From: an uncultured Pseudomonadota bacterium
GTDB taxonomy: Bacteria; Pseudomonadota; Alphaproteobacteria; Rs-D84
Assembly: GCA_937885575.1 (NCBI GenBank)
Contig: CALABO010000015.1
Location: forward strand, 1 to 64,000
Direction of reading: 5' to 3'
DNA: 64,000 bases
In this document: one piece after another, positions 1 to 8,422 of the stretch
How positions within the stretch are numbered: the stretch's first letter is position 1
Layout: each line of letters opens with the position of its first letter
Notes under the pieces: model-generated
What the model was told of the DNA's origin: nothing
What the model saw: only the letters and a program-made list of their open reading frames with translations
Database searches by the model: none
Position numbers and translations under genes: made by a program

Positions 1-3
1 TAA

Positions 4-444
4 TTAAAACTGTGGATCGTTGTCCAGCATGGCGGAAAAGGTTGCGGTTGCAACACGTTTGCCGTTCACAAACGCGTTTCCAACGAATTTATGCAGTTTC
101 ATTTTCGCGCCGACTTCTTCTATCTTTAATTCCAATACATCGCCGGGGGTGACCATTTGTGTGAACTTTGCGTTTTCGATTGTGACGAAATAGCCGAGCG
201 CTTTGCCGCCGTTATTGCCGATCGCGTTAAGAATTGTAAAGCACGCGGTTTGCGCCAATGCCTCTACTATCAAAACGCCGGGCATGATTGATTTCGCCGG
301 GAAATGGCCCGCGCACCAAAATTCGTCGTTACGCACGTACTTTATGCCCGTCGCGGTTTTATCCGTAAATTCGCGAATTTCGTCCACCAGGCGCATATGT
401 CCGCGGTGCGGAATTACGCGTTCTATACCCGTTGCATCAACCAT
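4..444 (-). CDS. fabZ: 3-hydroxyacyl-ACP dehydratase FabZ
   Basis: Dehydrates (3R)-hydroxyacyl-ACP to trans-2-enoyl-ACP in cytoplasmic type II fatty acid synthesis. The 146-residue hotdog-fold protein has the usual length and carries the family motif GHFP with catalytic His47 and the following PGVLIVEA helix with catalytic Glu61. It ends three bases inside the window and starts 17 bases after the lpxD stop. The lpxD-fabZ order (often continued by lpxA in proteobacteria) links membrane lipid and lipid A synthesis, and both are probably co-transcribed. It is complete; identification is secure from the motifs. Confidence 0.96.
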   Translation of the reverse strand: MVDATGIERVIPHRGHMRLVDEIREFTDKTATGIKYVRNDEFWCAGHFPAKSIMPGVLIVEALAQTACFTILNAIGNNGGKALGYFVTIENAKFTQMVTPGDVLELKIEEVGAKMKLHKFVGNAFVNGKRVATATFSAMLDNDPQF

Positions 445-460
445 TTTGTTCCCTTTTGAT

Positions 461-1504
461 TTAATCGTTCAAATGTTTTTTCACCCACGCATAGTGGCGC
501 AAGAATTCCGTTCCCGGCATCGCCGGATAACCCATATGACGCCCGCCGTCGGGAATATCGCGAAAAACGCCGCTGTTGGCGCCAACCTCGGCATCATTGC
601 CAATTTTGACCCCGTTTGCGATACCGACATGCCCCGCAAGCAACACACGGTCGCCAACTTTCACGCCACCGGCGATTCCAACGCCGCCCGCCAAAAAGCA
701 TTCACGTCCAATTACAACGCCATGTGCAATTTGGCAAAGGTTATCTATTTTTGTTCCGTCACCAATCATTGTATCGGTAAGCGCACCACGATCGACACAG
801 GAATTTGCACCGATTGACACGCGGTCGCCGATAACCACACGGCCAACGTGCGGAATAAAGACATTGTGGCCGTCTTGGCGGGTATAGCCGAACCCGTCTT
901 TGCCAATTGATGCGCCGTTATGGATTACGCAATCCGCACCAATTGTCGCGTTTTCAATGTGCGCACCCGAATGGACAACCGTGCCGCGCCCGATTGTCAC
1001 ATTGCGCCCGATATAAACATTTGGATAAATTTTCACATCCGGTTCAATCACCGTGCCGCGTTCAATTGTCGCAAATTGCCCTACATAAACACTGCGCCGA
1101 TTGCGAAAAAACACGCCGCGTTCGATAACCGCATCGGCGGACACGCCGCGCCGCGGCGGTTCGCGATAGACCACGCCCAAAATCTTTACGATTTCGCCGC
1201 GCGGACTGTCACAGACCAGCAGTGTTGCACCATCGGGTGCGTGCGATACCATTTCCGGTTGCAGTAAAATCACACTTGCGCGCGTGTTTTCCAAAACAGA
1301 CACGGGCAAAATCTTAAACGCGTTACTATTTTGCTCGGTCGAATAAAACGCAATTTGACCAGGCCGCGCGTCCGCAATCGGTGCGACGCCCGATATAACA
1401 GTGTCCGCATTCCCGCGCAGTTCCAGTCCGAACATTTTCGCCAATTCGCCGGCGGTCACCTTGGTCGCGCGCGGCATCATCAAAGATTTAATTTTTTTCA
1501 ACAT
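461..1504 (-). CDS. lpxD: UDP-3-O-acylglucosamine N-acyltransferase LpxD
   Basis: Adds the N-linked hydroxyacyl chain in the third step of lipid A synthesis. The 347-residue protein has an N-terminal uridine-binding region and then many isoleucine-patch hexapeptide repeats forming a left-handed beta helix, with the QIAHGVVIG stretch containing the likely catalytic His. The frame stays open to 1570, but that extension (Phe/Leu-rich, partly repeat DNA) is not conserved-looking, so the ATG at 1504 is chosen. No Shine-Dalgarno precedes it. A perfect TATAAT (1511-1516) ends 6 nt before the ATG, so the mRNA may be leaderless. Its presence implies an LPS-type outer membrane. Confidence 0.95.
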   Translation of the reverse strand: MLKKIKSLMMPRATKVTAGELAKMFGLELRGNADTVISGVAPIADARPGQIAFYSTEQNSNAFKILPVSVLENTRASVILLQPEMVSHAPDGATLLVCDSPRGEIVKILGVVYREPPRRGVSADAVIERGVFFRNRRSVYVGQFATIERGTVIEPDVKIYPNVYIGRNVTIGRGTVVHSGAHIENATIGADCVIHNGASIGKDGFGYTRQDGHNVFIPHVGRVVIGDRVSIGANSCVDRGALTDTMIGDGTKIDNLCQIAHGVVIGRECFLAGGVGIAGGVKVGDRVLLAGHVGIANGVKIGNDAEVGANSGVFRDIPDGGRHMGYPAMPGTEFLRHYAWVKKHLND

Positions 1505-1569
1505 GCCCGCATTATAATTCAAAAATAAAAAAAGAAAAGGGAAATTAGTGGGTATCCGCTTTTGCTTCA

Positions 1570-1630
1570 CTACAGCGAGACTACGCCAGGGCCTTGCCCT
1601 GGCTTGGTGTAAGTGGTTAGTGATTAGTGG
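1570..1630. repeat. mosaic repeat module 2 plus hexamer tract
   Basis: Contains the palindrome GCCAGGGCcttGCCCTGGC followed by TTGGTGTAAGTGG and a TTAGTG-type tract. A near-identical copy occurs at 30693-30754 after mreB. It lies between the ompH terminator and the lpxD promoter. Confidence 0.75.
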
Positions 1631-1638
1631 ACAATATG

Positions 1639-1664
1639 AAAAACCGGCGCAGATGCGCCGGTTT
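1639..1664 (-). terminator. rho-independent terminator of ompH
   Basis: A perfect 10-bp stem (AAACCGGCGC / GCGCCGGTTT, loop AGAT) is followed on the minus strand by five T. It lies 23 bp past the ompH stop and separates ompH from lpxD-fabZ. Confidence 0.85.
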
Positions 1665-1686
1665 CAACAATCCCTGAACATGGCCA

Positions 1687-2355
1687 TTAAAACCCTTTTG
1701 GTGTGTCCATTTTAATGGTTGAAACTTTTTTATCCAACGCGTTGATAACATCCGTCGTGATATCAAGGTTTTCAACATTTGCACCCGTCCGCGCAAAACG
1801 ACCATCAATCACCAAAGACAAATTCTTTTTCGCAATTATCGCCTCTATAATCGGGTCAAGGTGCTTTTCTTGGATTTCAACCAACGCCTTTTGGAACGCG
1901 GCATCAACCGATTGTGCACGTTCGGTCAAATCACGTTGCAATTTTGTGACCTTGCCTTGGTATTCAACAACGCGACGTTGCAATGCTTCCTGGGAAAGGA
2001 CATCTTGAGATTTTTCGATTTCTTCTTTTTCTTTTTCTAATTCTTTCTGTTCTTTTTCAAGTTCGTTACGCAATTTTTCTTCATACGATTCGCGTTGTTT
2101 ACGCAGGTCTTGCAATGCCTTGGCATCCGCCTGAATCGCATCCATACGAATCACCGCCATACGCAGGTCGCCACCGGAAACCGCCTCAGACGATATGCCA
2201 TCAATTGCTGATTCTGCACTAACCGTTTTACCAGAAAACGCCTTTATCGCAAACAGCCCGACAACCGCAATCGCGATTACGATAGCCGCCACGATACCAA
2301 ATTTAACGTATTTTTTTGTTGCCTTTTCCCCGGCATAGGTTCCTGTTTTGTTCAT
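1687..2355 (-). CDS. OmpH/Skp-family periplasmic chaperone
   Basis: A 222-residue protein of the OmpH (Skp) family, which holds unfolded outer-membrane proteins in the periplasm for the BAM complex. A basic N-terminus is followed by one hydrophobic segment (about residues 22-42), either an uncleaved anchor or a signal sequence. Next comes a long Glu/Lys/Gln-rich coiled coil (about 75-150) typical of Skp tentacles, and a C-terminal half with the conserved pattern for a small beta body. It is longer than Skp (about 160 residues) at its N-terminus. The ompH-lpxD-fabZ order is the classical envelope cluster and supports the call; bamA is not in the window. Confidence 0.88.
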   Translation of the reverse strand: MNKTGTYAGEKATKKYVKFGIVAAIVIAIAVVGLFAIKAFSGKTVSAESAIDGISSEAVSGGDLRMAVIRMDAIQADAKALQDLRKQRESYEEKLRNELEKEQKELEKEKEEIEKSQDVLSQEALQRRVVEYQGKVTKLQRDLTERAQSVDAAFQKALVEIQEKHLDPIIEAIIAKKNLSLVIDGRFARTGANVENLDITTDVINALDKKVSTIKMDTPKGF

Positions 2356-2433
2356 TTTTTCCTTCCTTTTGTTCTGTTGACGGTGTGACTATAACAATAA
2401 AAAATAAAAAATAAAAGACAATTTTTTTATTTT

Positions 2434-3111
2434 TTATCGAACGGGAGATATTCTTAATTCCACACGCCGATTGGTAAGGCGCCCCCATTCGTCTTGAGCC
2501 GCAATCGGACGTGCCGCACCGCGTCCAACGATGAACATGCGCGATGTTTTTATTCCGTGCGTTGCAAAATAAACACCGACCCGTTCCGCCATATCCAAAG
2601 AAAACGCACGTGCCGCATTTGTGTCGCGCATCGAATCGGTATAGCCCGCAATTTCAATAAATGTCGCATTATATTTTTTAAGAATCCGCGCAATCGTTGA
2701 TAAATTATCATTGCCGTCCGCCGATATCTCTGGCGCGTTCAATTCCATAATCGCATCACGCACCAAGATAACAAGGACATCTGTACCGGCACGCTGGACC
2801 GACAAACCCGGCCGGCGCAACGCATCATAAAGTGCGCTTTCCAGTTCCGACATATACCCAATGCACATCGCCGATTCGTTTTGCGTTTTATCGCCGTATT
2901 CCATTTCCACAGATTGCGCCACAACTTCGGATACGGTCTTGCCACCGGCACCTTGGAATATTGGTTTCTTGGCCGTGCGTGCGCTTTCGGTCATATCGGT
3001 AAAACTTGCACCGTGCAAATATGTTCCCCACGTAGAACGATCGGGACTTTTATACGCAGCACATCCCGCAATAAAGATAAAAGAAAAAATCGCGATGCAA
3101 AATCTTTGCAT
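2434..3111 (-). CDS. OmpA-C-domain lipoprotein
   Basis: A 225-residue predicted outer-membrane lipoprotein. The N-terminus has a hydrophobic stretch ending in a lipobox (IAGC, Cys16). The C-terminal 110 residues form an OmpA-like peptidoglycan-binding domain, seen in the GYTD motif and the closing N-R-R-V-E-L segment. The middle is not recognised. It probably tethers the outer membrane to peptidoglycan. It is distinct from the shorter Pal encoded at 14928 and sits one base from the upstream pilin-like gene, so the two are likely co-transcribed. Confidence 0.87.
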   Translation of the reverse strand: MQRFCIAIFSFIFIAGCAAYKSPDRSTWGTYLHGASFTDMTESARTAKKPIFQGAGGKTVSEVVAQSVEMEYGDKTQNESAMCIGYMSELESALYDALRRPGLSVQRAGTDVLVILVRDAIMELNAPEISADGNDNLSTIARILKKYNATFIEIAGYTDSMRDTNAARAFSLDMAERVGVYFATHGIKTSRMFIVGRGAARPIAAQDEWGRLTNRRVELRISPVR

Positions 3112-3112
3112 A

Positions 3113-3568
3113 TTACATTCCCGTGAACGATAAATTATTTTCGGAACCAGTAAAGCAATTTACAATTTCTTCGGCGCGATATCCGTTTATATACATTTCC
3201 GTTGCCCACGCCGGCATCGCCGCACCAAAGAATTCACATTCGCCGCGCGACAGGCCATAAAGGTTTATCACAAATGTTGTTCTATCGATTCCAACATCGA
3301 TTGTCCAAGATTTTCCAATCGGCGCATCGGGTTTGGCGATCGCGCCGGCCTTGACCAAATAATCAACTGATATGCCGGTATAATCGCTGCGCATACCCAT
3401 CAGCATGTTTATATCTTTGGCCACTTCACGTAATGTCGCGGCGGCAATAGTATTTTTCTGATTGCGGCGCACAGAATTATAAATTGCGACCGCGCCCGCC
3501 GTCATAACCGCCGTTATCGCCAAAACGCCGATGATTTCAATAAGTGAACGCCCTGATTCGTTTTTCAT
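3113..3568 (-). CDS. type IV pilin/pseudopilin-like protein
   Basis: A 151-residue protein with a class III (prepilin) signal. A short charged leader ends at Gly6, followed by R-S-L-I-E with Glu at mature position +5, then an unbroken hydrophobic helix of about 20 residues. The C-terminal globular part (about 55-151) contains a Cys pair. Such proteins are processed by a prepilin peptidase and polymerise in type IV pili or type II secretion pseudopili. No other pilus gene is in the window. It starts 17 bp after dnaX and ends one base before the OmpA-type lipoprotein. The specific system is unknown. Confidence 0.78.
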   Translation of the reverse strand: MKNESGRSLIEIIGVLAITAVMTAGAVAIYNSVRRNQKNTIAAATLREVAKDINMLMGMRSDYTGISVDYLVKAGAIAKPDAPIGKSWTIDVGIDRTTFVINLYGLSRGECEFFGAAMPAWATEMYINGYRAEEIVNCFTGSENNLSFTGM

Positions 3569-3585
3569 TTTTCCCCCCTGATTTT

Positions 3586-5112
3586 TTATTGTTTTGATAC
3601 ACCGACAATTTCCGCACCATCAAACAGCGATATCGCATCCGCGACCATCGGGTCGGATTCCGCGGCGGCCAATTCCTGTTCCCCAACGGTTTGGTTTTGT
3701 TCCGATTTTTCGATTTTTTCAACAACCCAGTTTTCGCCGGTTTTGTCGTTTAGCCACCGCACCAATTTCGGTTGAAAATCCGCATCATTCCCGCGGTCAA
3801 AATACGATATGTGCGTACCGGAAAAATCAGAAACCTCTATATTTTTTGCAAAGTAAGAATACAACAACATTTCGCGCGCACTTTCCAACGCAGACGCCAA
3901 TTCAGACGCCGAACGAATTTCCAATTTCTTTGGCTTTGCCACAACCGGCGCGGGGCGGGGCGTGTCCGCCGTTTCATTTTTCAAAATATCCGGCAAAGAC
4001 GGAATATCCGCGATATGCATCAAACGAATTACCAACATATCAAAACATTGTTTCTGATTCGTTGCCGCCGCCATTTCGGAAACAGATGCAACCAAAACCT
4101 GCCAAACCCTTGACAGCATATTCAACGACACATGCTTATTAATTTCATTTATGCGTTCGCGTTGGTCTGCGGTGTATGGAACATGATTGCTTTCGCCGGC
4201 ACGCAGGACGGGATGCATACGCGTTGCCCAATGAACCCATTCCATCATGTCGGTAAGCAACATTGTCAAATCCGCACCGTTGGTATAAATTTCGTCCGTT
4301 TTGGCAAGTGCCGCCGAAACATTTCCAGAAAGTATCGTCTGCATAAAGTCAACAACAACGCCGCGGTCCGCGCGCTTTAACATATCCATCACAGATTTTT
4401 CATCGACATGACCGCCGGTTTGCGCAATCGCCTGGTCCAGCAGTGAAAGCCCGTCACGCACCGAACCATCGGCCGCGCGTGCAAGTAATTCGTTCGCCGC
4501 GTCACTAAGTTCGACATGTTCTTGCCCCGCAATCCAGGCGAAATGTTTTTTAAGTGTATCAACCGGAACGCGCACCAAATCAAAACGTTGGCACCGTGAA
4601 AGAATCGTGACAGGAACCTTGCGAATTTCGGTGGTGGCAAGGATAAATATAACATGTGCCGGTGGTTCTTCTAGTGTTTTAAGCAACGCGTTAAATGCAC
4701 TGGACGACAACATATGAACTTCGTCGATGATATAAACCTTGTACCGACCGTTTGTCGGACGATATTGCGCCGCATCCAAAATATCGCGCATGTTATCAAC
4801 ACCCGTATGCGATGCCGCATCAATTTCAAGCACGTCGATATGCTGGCCCGCGGCAATTGCGCGACAATTTTCGCACTTTCCGCATGGGGTCGCCGTTGGC
4901 CCATCGGACGACAAACAATTTAATGCCTTGGCCAGAATACGCGCAGTACTGGTTTTTCCGGTTCCGCGAATCCCGGTGAAAATATACGCATGCGCGATGC
5001 GCCCCGTTTTGATTGCGGTGGTAAGTGTTTTAACCAAAACATCTTGGCCAATAAGTGATTCAAAATCTTGACTGCGGTATTTGCGCGCTAAAACTGTATA
5101 ACTGGTATCCAT
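3586..5112 (-). CDS. dnaX: DNA polymerase III subunit gamma/tau DnaX
   Basis: ATPase of the replicative clamp loader. The 508-residue protein shows Walker A (GIRGTGKT, residues 47-54), the zinc module with Cys66/77/80/83, Walker B DEVH (130-133), and sensor 1 followed by the SRC arginine-finger motif. The C-terminal tau region is short and variable (E. coli tau is 643 residues). The ATG at 5112 lies behind a promoter at 5134-5161 and the SD-like AAAGGAAAG. It heads a minus-strand operon with the pilin-like and lipoprotein genes. No clear programmed frameshift signal was identified. Confidence 0.97.
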   Translation of the reverse strand: MDTSYTVLARKYRSQDFESLIGQDVLVKTLTTAIKTGRIAHAYIFTGIRGTGKTSTARILAKALNCLSSDGPTATPCGKCENCRAIAAGQHIDVLEIDAASHTGVDNMRDILDAAQYRPTNGRYKVYIIDEVHMLSSSAFNALLKTLEEPPAHVIFILATTEIRKVPVTILSRCQRFDLVRVPVDTLKKHFAWIAGQEHVELSDAANELLARAADGSVRDGLSLLDQAIAQTGGHVDEKSVMDMLKRADRGVVVDFMQTILSGNVSAALAKTDEIYTNGADLTMLLTDMMEWVHWATRMHPVLRAGESNHVPYTADQRERINEINKHVSLNMLSRVWQVLVASVSEMAAATNQKQCFDMLVIRLMHIADIPSLPDILKNETADTPRPAPVVAKPKKLEIRSASELASALESAREMLLYSYFAKNIEVSDFSGTHISYFDRGNDADFQPKLVRWLNDKTGENWVVEKIEKSEQNQTVGEQELAAAESDPMVADAISLFDGAEIVGVSKQ

Positions 5113-5133
5113 GCGGTCTTTCCTTTGCGCATT

Positions 5134-5161
5134 AGCATAGCAAATGTTTATAAAAATTCAA
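5134..5161 (-). promoter_or_regulatory. dnaX promoter
   Basis: TTGAAT (5156-5161), 16-bp spacer, TATGCT (5134-5139) on the minus strand, about 22 bp before the dnaX ATG. A TTAGTG hexamer tract begins exactly at the upstream edge of the -35. Confidence 0.65.
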
Positions 5162-5198
5162 GTGTTAGTGTTAGTGATAAGTGTTAGTGGTTAGTGGG
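5161..5198. repeat. TTAGTG-type degenerate hexamer tract
   Basis: About six tandem units of GTTAGT/GATAAGT-like hexamers with no coding content. It is the same family as the tracts near 1610, 12810, 12870, 15372, 30669, 34885-34945, 56236 and 56404. Confidence 0.7.
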
Positions 5199-5209
5199 CG
5201 CGACACTCA

Positions 5210-5242
5210 AAAATTTTAAATGCGCACTTTATTGTGCGCATT
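5210..5242 (-). terminator. terminator-like hairpin after tRNA-Val
   Basis: Stem AATGCGCAC / GTGCGCATT with loop TTTATT, followed on the minus strand by TAAAATTTTT. It lies 10 bp past the tRNA 3' end. Confidence 0.6.
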
Positions 5243-5251
5243 AACAATTTT

Positions 5252-5328
5252 TGGTGGGTGTTAAGGGACTCGAACCCCTGACCCTCTGCGTGTAAAGCAG
5301 ATGCTCTAGCCAACTGAGCTAAACACCC
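5252..5328 (-). tRNA. tRNA-Val (anticodon TAC)
   Basis: Cloverleaf of 77 nt with encoded CCA. The acceptor stem is GGGTGTT/AACACCC, the D arm TAGCTCAGTTGGCTAGAGC, the anticodon loop CTTTACA (TAC, valine), and the T loop GGTTCGAGTC. It lies between ybaB and dnaX and has its own promoter. Confidence 0.97.
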
Positions 5329-5339
5329 AATTATTGGCA

Positions 5340-5368
5340 ATCATATTTTATATTTTTATGATTGTCCA
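5340..5368 (-). promoter_or_regulatory. promoter of tRNA-Val(TAC)
   Basis: TGGACA (5363-5368), 17-bp spacer, TATGAT (5340-5345) on the minus strand, ending 11 bp before the tRNA 5' end. Confidence 0.75.
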
Positions 5369-5379
5369 GATTTTTCTGT

Positions 5380-5420
5380 GACACCCCGCCCTGCGGGCAC
5401 CCCTCTAGCCAGAGGGGAAC
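5380..5420 (+). repeat. palindromic element copy A
   Basis: Mosaic element with consensus GACACCCCGCC, a variable small stem (here CCTGCGGG), then CACCCCTCTAGCCAGAGGGG. It ends one base before the ybaB stop codon. Other copies are at 14691, 14759 (inverted), 31481, 34949, 38662-38746 (inside nth) and 56263. Confidence 0.85.
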
Positions 5421-5421
5421 A

Positions 5422-5721
5422 TTATTGGGGCATGGGGATGCCGGCCGTGGCGTCCGACATAACATCGTCAATCAATGTGTCCGCCTTTGCCTTGGCATCG
5501 CGCAGCGCGGATAAAACCGCCGCTTCGATGGCTGGTGCGCCCTGCTCTATCAATTTTGGATTTATCGTTACAGAATTGATATCGTATTTCCCAGACATAT
5601 CAACAATGCACGCGCCGCCGGTTGCAAGGCCCTTGACATGCATGCCCGCCAATTTTTCCTGGGCCGCGGCAACTTTGGCCTGTAATTCGCCCGCCTGGGC
5701 CATCAAAGATTCCATATCCAT
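5422..5721 (-). CDS. ybaB: nucleoid-associated protein YbaB/EbfC
   Basis: A 99-residue member of the YbaB/EbfC family, a small dimeric DNA-binding nucleoid protein commonly encoded beside dnaX and recR. The N-terminus (M-A-Q-A-G-E-L-Q-A-K) is the typical amphipathic helix, followed by G-G-A-C-I-V-D-M-S-G-K-Y and the P-K-L-I-E-Q-G-A-P loop. The ATG at 5721 is chosen because AAGGA lies 7 nt upstream; an open frame runs further to 5838 but is low-complexity Lys/Asn. It is near dnaX but separated by a tRNA and a repeat element. recR is absent. Confidence 0.9.
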   Translation of the reverse strand: MDMESLMAQAGELQAKVAAAQEKLAGMHVKGLATGGACIVDMSGKYDINSVTINPKLIEQGAPAIEAAVLSALRDAKAKADTLIDDVMSDATAGIPMPQ

Positions 5722-5743
5722 TTTATTTCCTTTTTTATGGGAT

Positions 5744-5771
5744 AAAATTCCGGTCGTATGACCGGAATTTT
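5744..5771 (-). terminator. terminator of pnp
   Basis: A 12-bp perfect stem (AAAATTCCGGTC / GACCGGAATTTT, loop GTAT) begins at the pnp stop codon and is followed by a short T-run on the minus strand. Confidence 0.75.
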
Positions 5772-7942
5772 TATTTTTCTTCTTTTGGTTCTTCTTTGGG
5801 TTCTTCAACCTCTTTACCGGTTTTTTGGTCGATTCCAACCATTGAAAACCGTGTTTTGCCGCGTTTGTCGATACCAGTATATTTCACATAAACTTCGTCA
5901 CCCTCTTTCAGGTTCGCATCTTCTATGCTCTTCAAATGCTTGCCGGTGATTTCAGAAATGTGAACCATCGCTTCAAAACCACTTAGGATACGGACAAAGA
6001 TACCAAAATCTTTGATACCGGTGACCGTGCCGTGATAAATAACGCCCTCTTCCGGTTCGGCAACGATTTCTTTTATCTTGGCAATTGCGGCATTCGCATC
6101 TTCTTTTGTCACCGCAAGAATCTTGACCGTGCCATCGTCTTCCAAATCAATCGTTGTGTTTGTATCGCGCGTTATCGCCTGAATCACAACACCGCCCTTG
6201 CCGATAACATCGCGAATCTTGTCCGGATTTATCTTTATCGTGTAAAGTTGTGGTGCATACTGTGACACATGGTCGCGCGGTTTTTCAATTGCCGATGTGA
6301 TTTTGCCAAGTATGTGCATACGGCCGTCCTTTGCCTGGGCCAGGGCGCGTTCCATAATTTCAAATGTAATGGACGTGATTTTAATATCCATTTGCAACGC
6401 GGTGACACCACGGTCGGTTCCGGTCACCTTGAAATCCATATCCCCAAGGTGGTCTTCGTCGCCCAAAATATCGGTCAAAATTGCGTAATCGTCGCCTTCT
6501 TTAATAAGGCCCATCGCAATACCGGCAACCGGACGTTTCATCGGAACACCGCCATCCATCATGGCAAGTGTCGCACCACATGTCGTCGCCATAGATGACG
6601 AACCGTTCGATTCCAAAATATCGGAACAAATGCGAATTACATAATCGAATTCTTTGCGCGATGGCACCATTGGATGAACCGCGCGCCACGCAAGGTTTCC
6701 ATGACCAATTTCACGACGACCCGGCGCCCGCAACCCCTTGGCTTCGCCAACCGAAAATCCCGGAAAGTTGTAATTCAATATAAATTCGCGTTCCGCATCA
6801 CCATCCAATGTTTCAAGTGGTAATGCGTCTTTGCCACCGCCAAGTGTCAATGACACCAATGCCTGGGTTTCGCCGCGCGTGAACAATGCGGAACCATGTG
6901 CACGTGGCAACACACCCAGTTCGATTTCAATCGGGCGAACGGTTTTCGTGTCGCGGCCATCAATACGCGGCCGACCCGCCAAGATATTCGAACGCATAAT
7001 GCGCGCGGTGATGTTTTCAACAATTTCGTCCGCGAACGATTCCAATGTCGATGTTGCAACCACCGTATCGGGAAACATTTCCGGAATCAGTGTTTTCGCC
7101 GCCGCATGGATATCGCCCAATGTTTCAAGACGAACCAATTTTTCCTTAATCCCCAACGCCTTTTCGATTTCCGGCGCAAATTGTTCGAAACGCTTTTCCA
7201 TTTCAACATATTCCGGTGTTTTTTCCGGAATTGCCCAACGTTCTTTGCCCGCGCGCGCAACCAAGTCATTGATTGCCTTGATAACCGTTTGCTGTGCGTC
7301 GAATCCGAACTTTACGGCACCAAGTGTTGTTGCCTCGTCCAATTCGCCGATTTCAGATTCAACCATCAAAACGCCGTCCTTGGTCGCCGCAACAACCAAA
7401 TCCATTTCGGAATTTTCAACATCTTTGCTTGACGGATTGAGTAAATATTTGCCGTTCCTGTATCCGACACGCGCCGCACCGATTGGACCCGCAAACGGCA
7501 CCCCAGACAACGCCAACGCCGCACTGGACGCAATCATCGCCAAAATATCAGGTTGATTTTTACGGTCATATGAAAAAACCTGGGCTACGACCTGAACCTT
7601 GTTCTTAAATGTTTCTGGGAACAATGGACGAATTGGGCGGTCAATAAGACGCGCAATCAATGTTTCGCCCATGCTGGCCTTGCCTTCACGGCGGTCACGC
7701 GACCCCGGAATACGACCGGCGGACGCAAATTTTTCCTGGTAATCAACGGTAAGTGGGAAAAAATCTTGGCCTTCGACCGCGGTCTTTTCCGCGCATACGG
7801 TCGCCAAGACCATTGTTTCACCCATCGTTGCCAAAACCGCACCAGTTGCCTGTTTGGCCAAGCGGCCGGTTTCCAATTTTAATGTTTCATCACCATACGG
7901 TATTTCAACCACAACCGGGTTGTTTAACTTTTTTTCTGACAT
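5771..7942 (-). CDS. pnp: polyribonucleotide nucleotidyltransferase (PNPase)
   Basis: 3'-5' phosphorolytic exoribonuclease of the degradosome and mRNA turnover. The 723 residues comprise RNase PH domain 1 (about 10-150), a helical linker, RNase PH domain 2 (about 310-550; LPRAHGSALFTRGETQ and the GDEDHLGDMDFKV active-site segment with catalytic Asp residues), a KH domain with GKGG (about 560-615), and an S1 domain (about 625-695) with an acidic/Lys tail. It follows rpsO, and the truB-rpsO-pnp order is classical. The length is normal. Confidence 0.98.
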   Translation of the reverse strand: MSEKKLNNPVVVEIPYGDETLKLETGRLAKQATGAVLATMGETMVLATVCAEKTAVEGQDFFPLTVDYQEKFASAGRIPGSRDRREGKASMGETLIARLIDRPIRPLFPETFKNKVQVVAQVFSYDRKNQPDILAMIASSAALALSGVPFAGPIGAARVGYRNGKYLLNPSSKDVENSEMDLVVAATKDGVLMVESEIGELDEATTLGAVKFGFDAQQTVIKAINDLVARAGKERWAIPEKTPEYVEMEKRFEQFAPEIEKALGIKEKLVRLETLGDIHAAAKTLIPEMFPDTVVATSTLESFADEIVENITARIMRSNILAGRPRIDGRDTKTVRPIEIELGVLPRAHGSALFTRGETQALVSLTLGGGKDALPLETLDGDAEREFILNYNFPGFSVGEAKGLRAPGRREIGHGNLAWRAVHPMVPSRKEFDYVIRICSDILESNGSSSMATTCGATLAMMDGGVPMKRPVAGIAMGLIKEGDDYAILTDILGDEDHLGDMDFKVTGTDRGVTALQMDIKITSITFEIMERALAQAKDGRMHILGKITSAIEKPRDHVSQYAPQLYTIKINPDKIRDVIGKGGVVIQAITRDTNTTIDLEDDGTVKILAVTKEDANAAIAKIKEIVAEPEEGVIYHGTVTGIKDFGIFVRILSGFEAMVHISEITGKHLKSIEDANLKEGDEVYVKYTGIDKRGKTRFSMVGIDQKTGKEVEEPKEEPKEEK

Positions 7943-8102
7943 AATTTTTCTCCGTTTTAATCAGTTTGTTTTTTATCTTCGCGAAGAAAAATTATTCGTT
8001 ATTGCATTCCGGGCGCAAAATGCAAAAATGAACAATTCCTTCTTCGCCGCGTGGGATTATACGATATTTTTATTCTTTTGCAAATAAATTATACACAGAT
8101 TG

Positions 8103-8127
8103 AAAAACGGTCGGCGAATGCCGACCG
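8103..8127 (-). terminator. terminator/attenuator between rpsO and pnp
   Basis: Perfect 8-bp stem CGGTCGGC / GCCGACCG (8108-8127, loop GAAT) with five T following on the minus strand, just after the rpsO stop. pnp begins about 160 bp downstream. Confidence 0.8.
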
Positions 8128-8133
8128 AATTTC

Positions 8134-8406
8134 TTATTTACGTAGACCCAATTTTTTAATAAGTTCTTCGTATTTTTCAGGATTGCGTTTTTTAATGTAT
8201 GCAAGTAATTTCTTGCGACGATTAACCATCAACAACAAACCACGTTTGGAATGTTCGTCTTTGTGATTATTCTTCATATGTTCCGTCAAGTTGCGAATAC
8301 GTTCGGTTAAAACCGCAACCTGAGATTCCACGGAACCACCGTTATCCTTGTCACTGGTTTTAAATGCGTTTATAAGTTCAGTTTTTTTTGCCTTGGTTAT
8401 GGACAT
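8134..8406 (-). CDS. rpsO: 30S ribosomal protein S15
   Basis: A 90-residue primary 16S rRNA binding protein of the small-subunit platform. The sequence shows the S15 core with the conserved [14 protein letters not shown] region, the DEHSKRGLL segment, and the [11 protein letters not shown] helix. The ATG at 8406 has AAGGAA 7 nt upstream; the open frame to 8499 overlaps truB and is spurious. It is co-transcribed with truB (16 bp gap), and a hairpin separates it from pnp. Confidence 0.97.
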   Translation of the reverse strand: MSITKAKKTELINAFKTSDKDNGGSVESQVAVLTERIRNLTEHMKNNHKDEHSKRGLLLMVNRRKKLLAYIKKRNPEKYEELIKKLGLRK

Positions 8407-8422
8407 TGTTTTTTCCTTTATC

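Noticed and set aside
1505..1570. N-terminal extension of lpxD
   Set aside because: Covers the promoter -10 and repeat DNA; the encoded residues do not fit the family.
6831..7556. 241-codon plus-strand frame
   Set aside because: Antisense shadow of pnp with low-complexity Ser/Ala/Thr composition.
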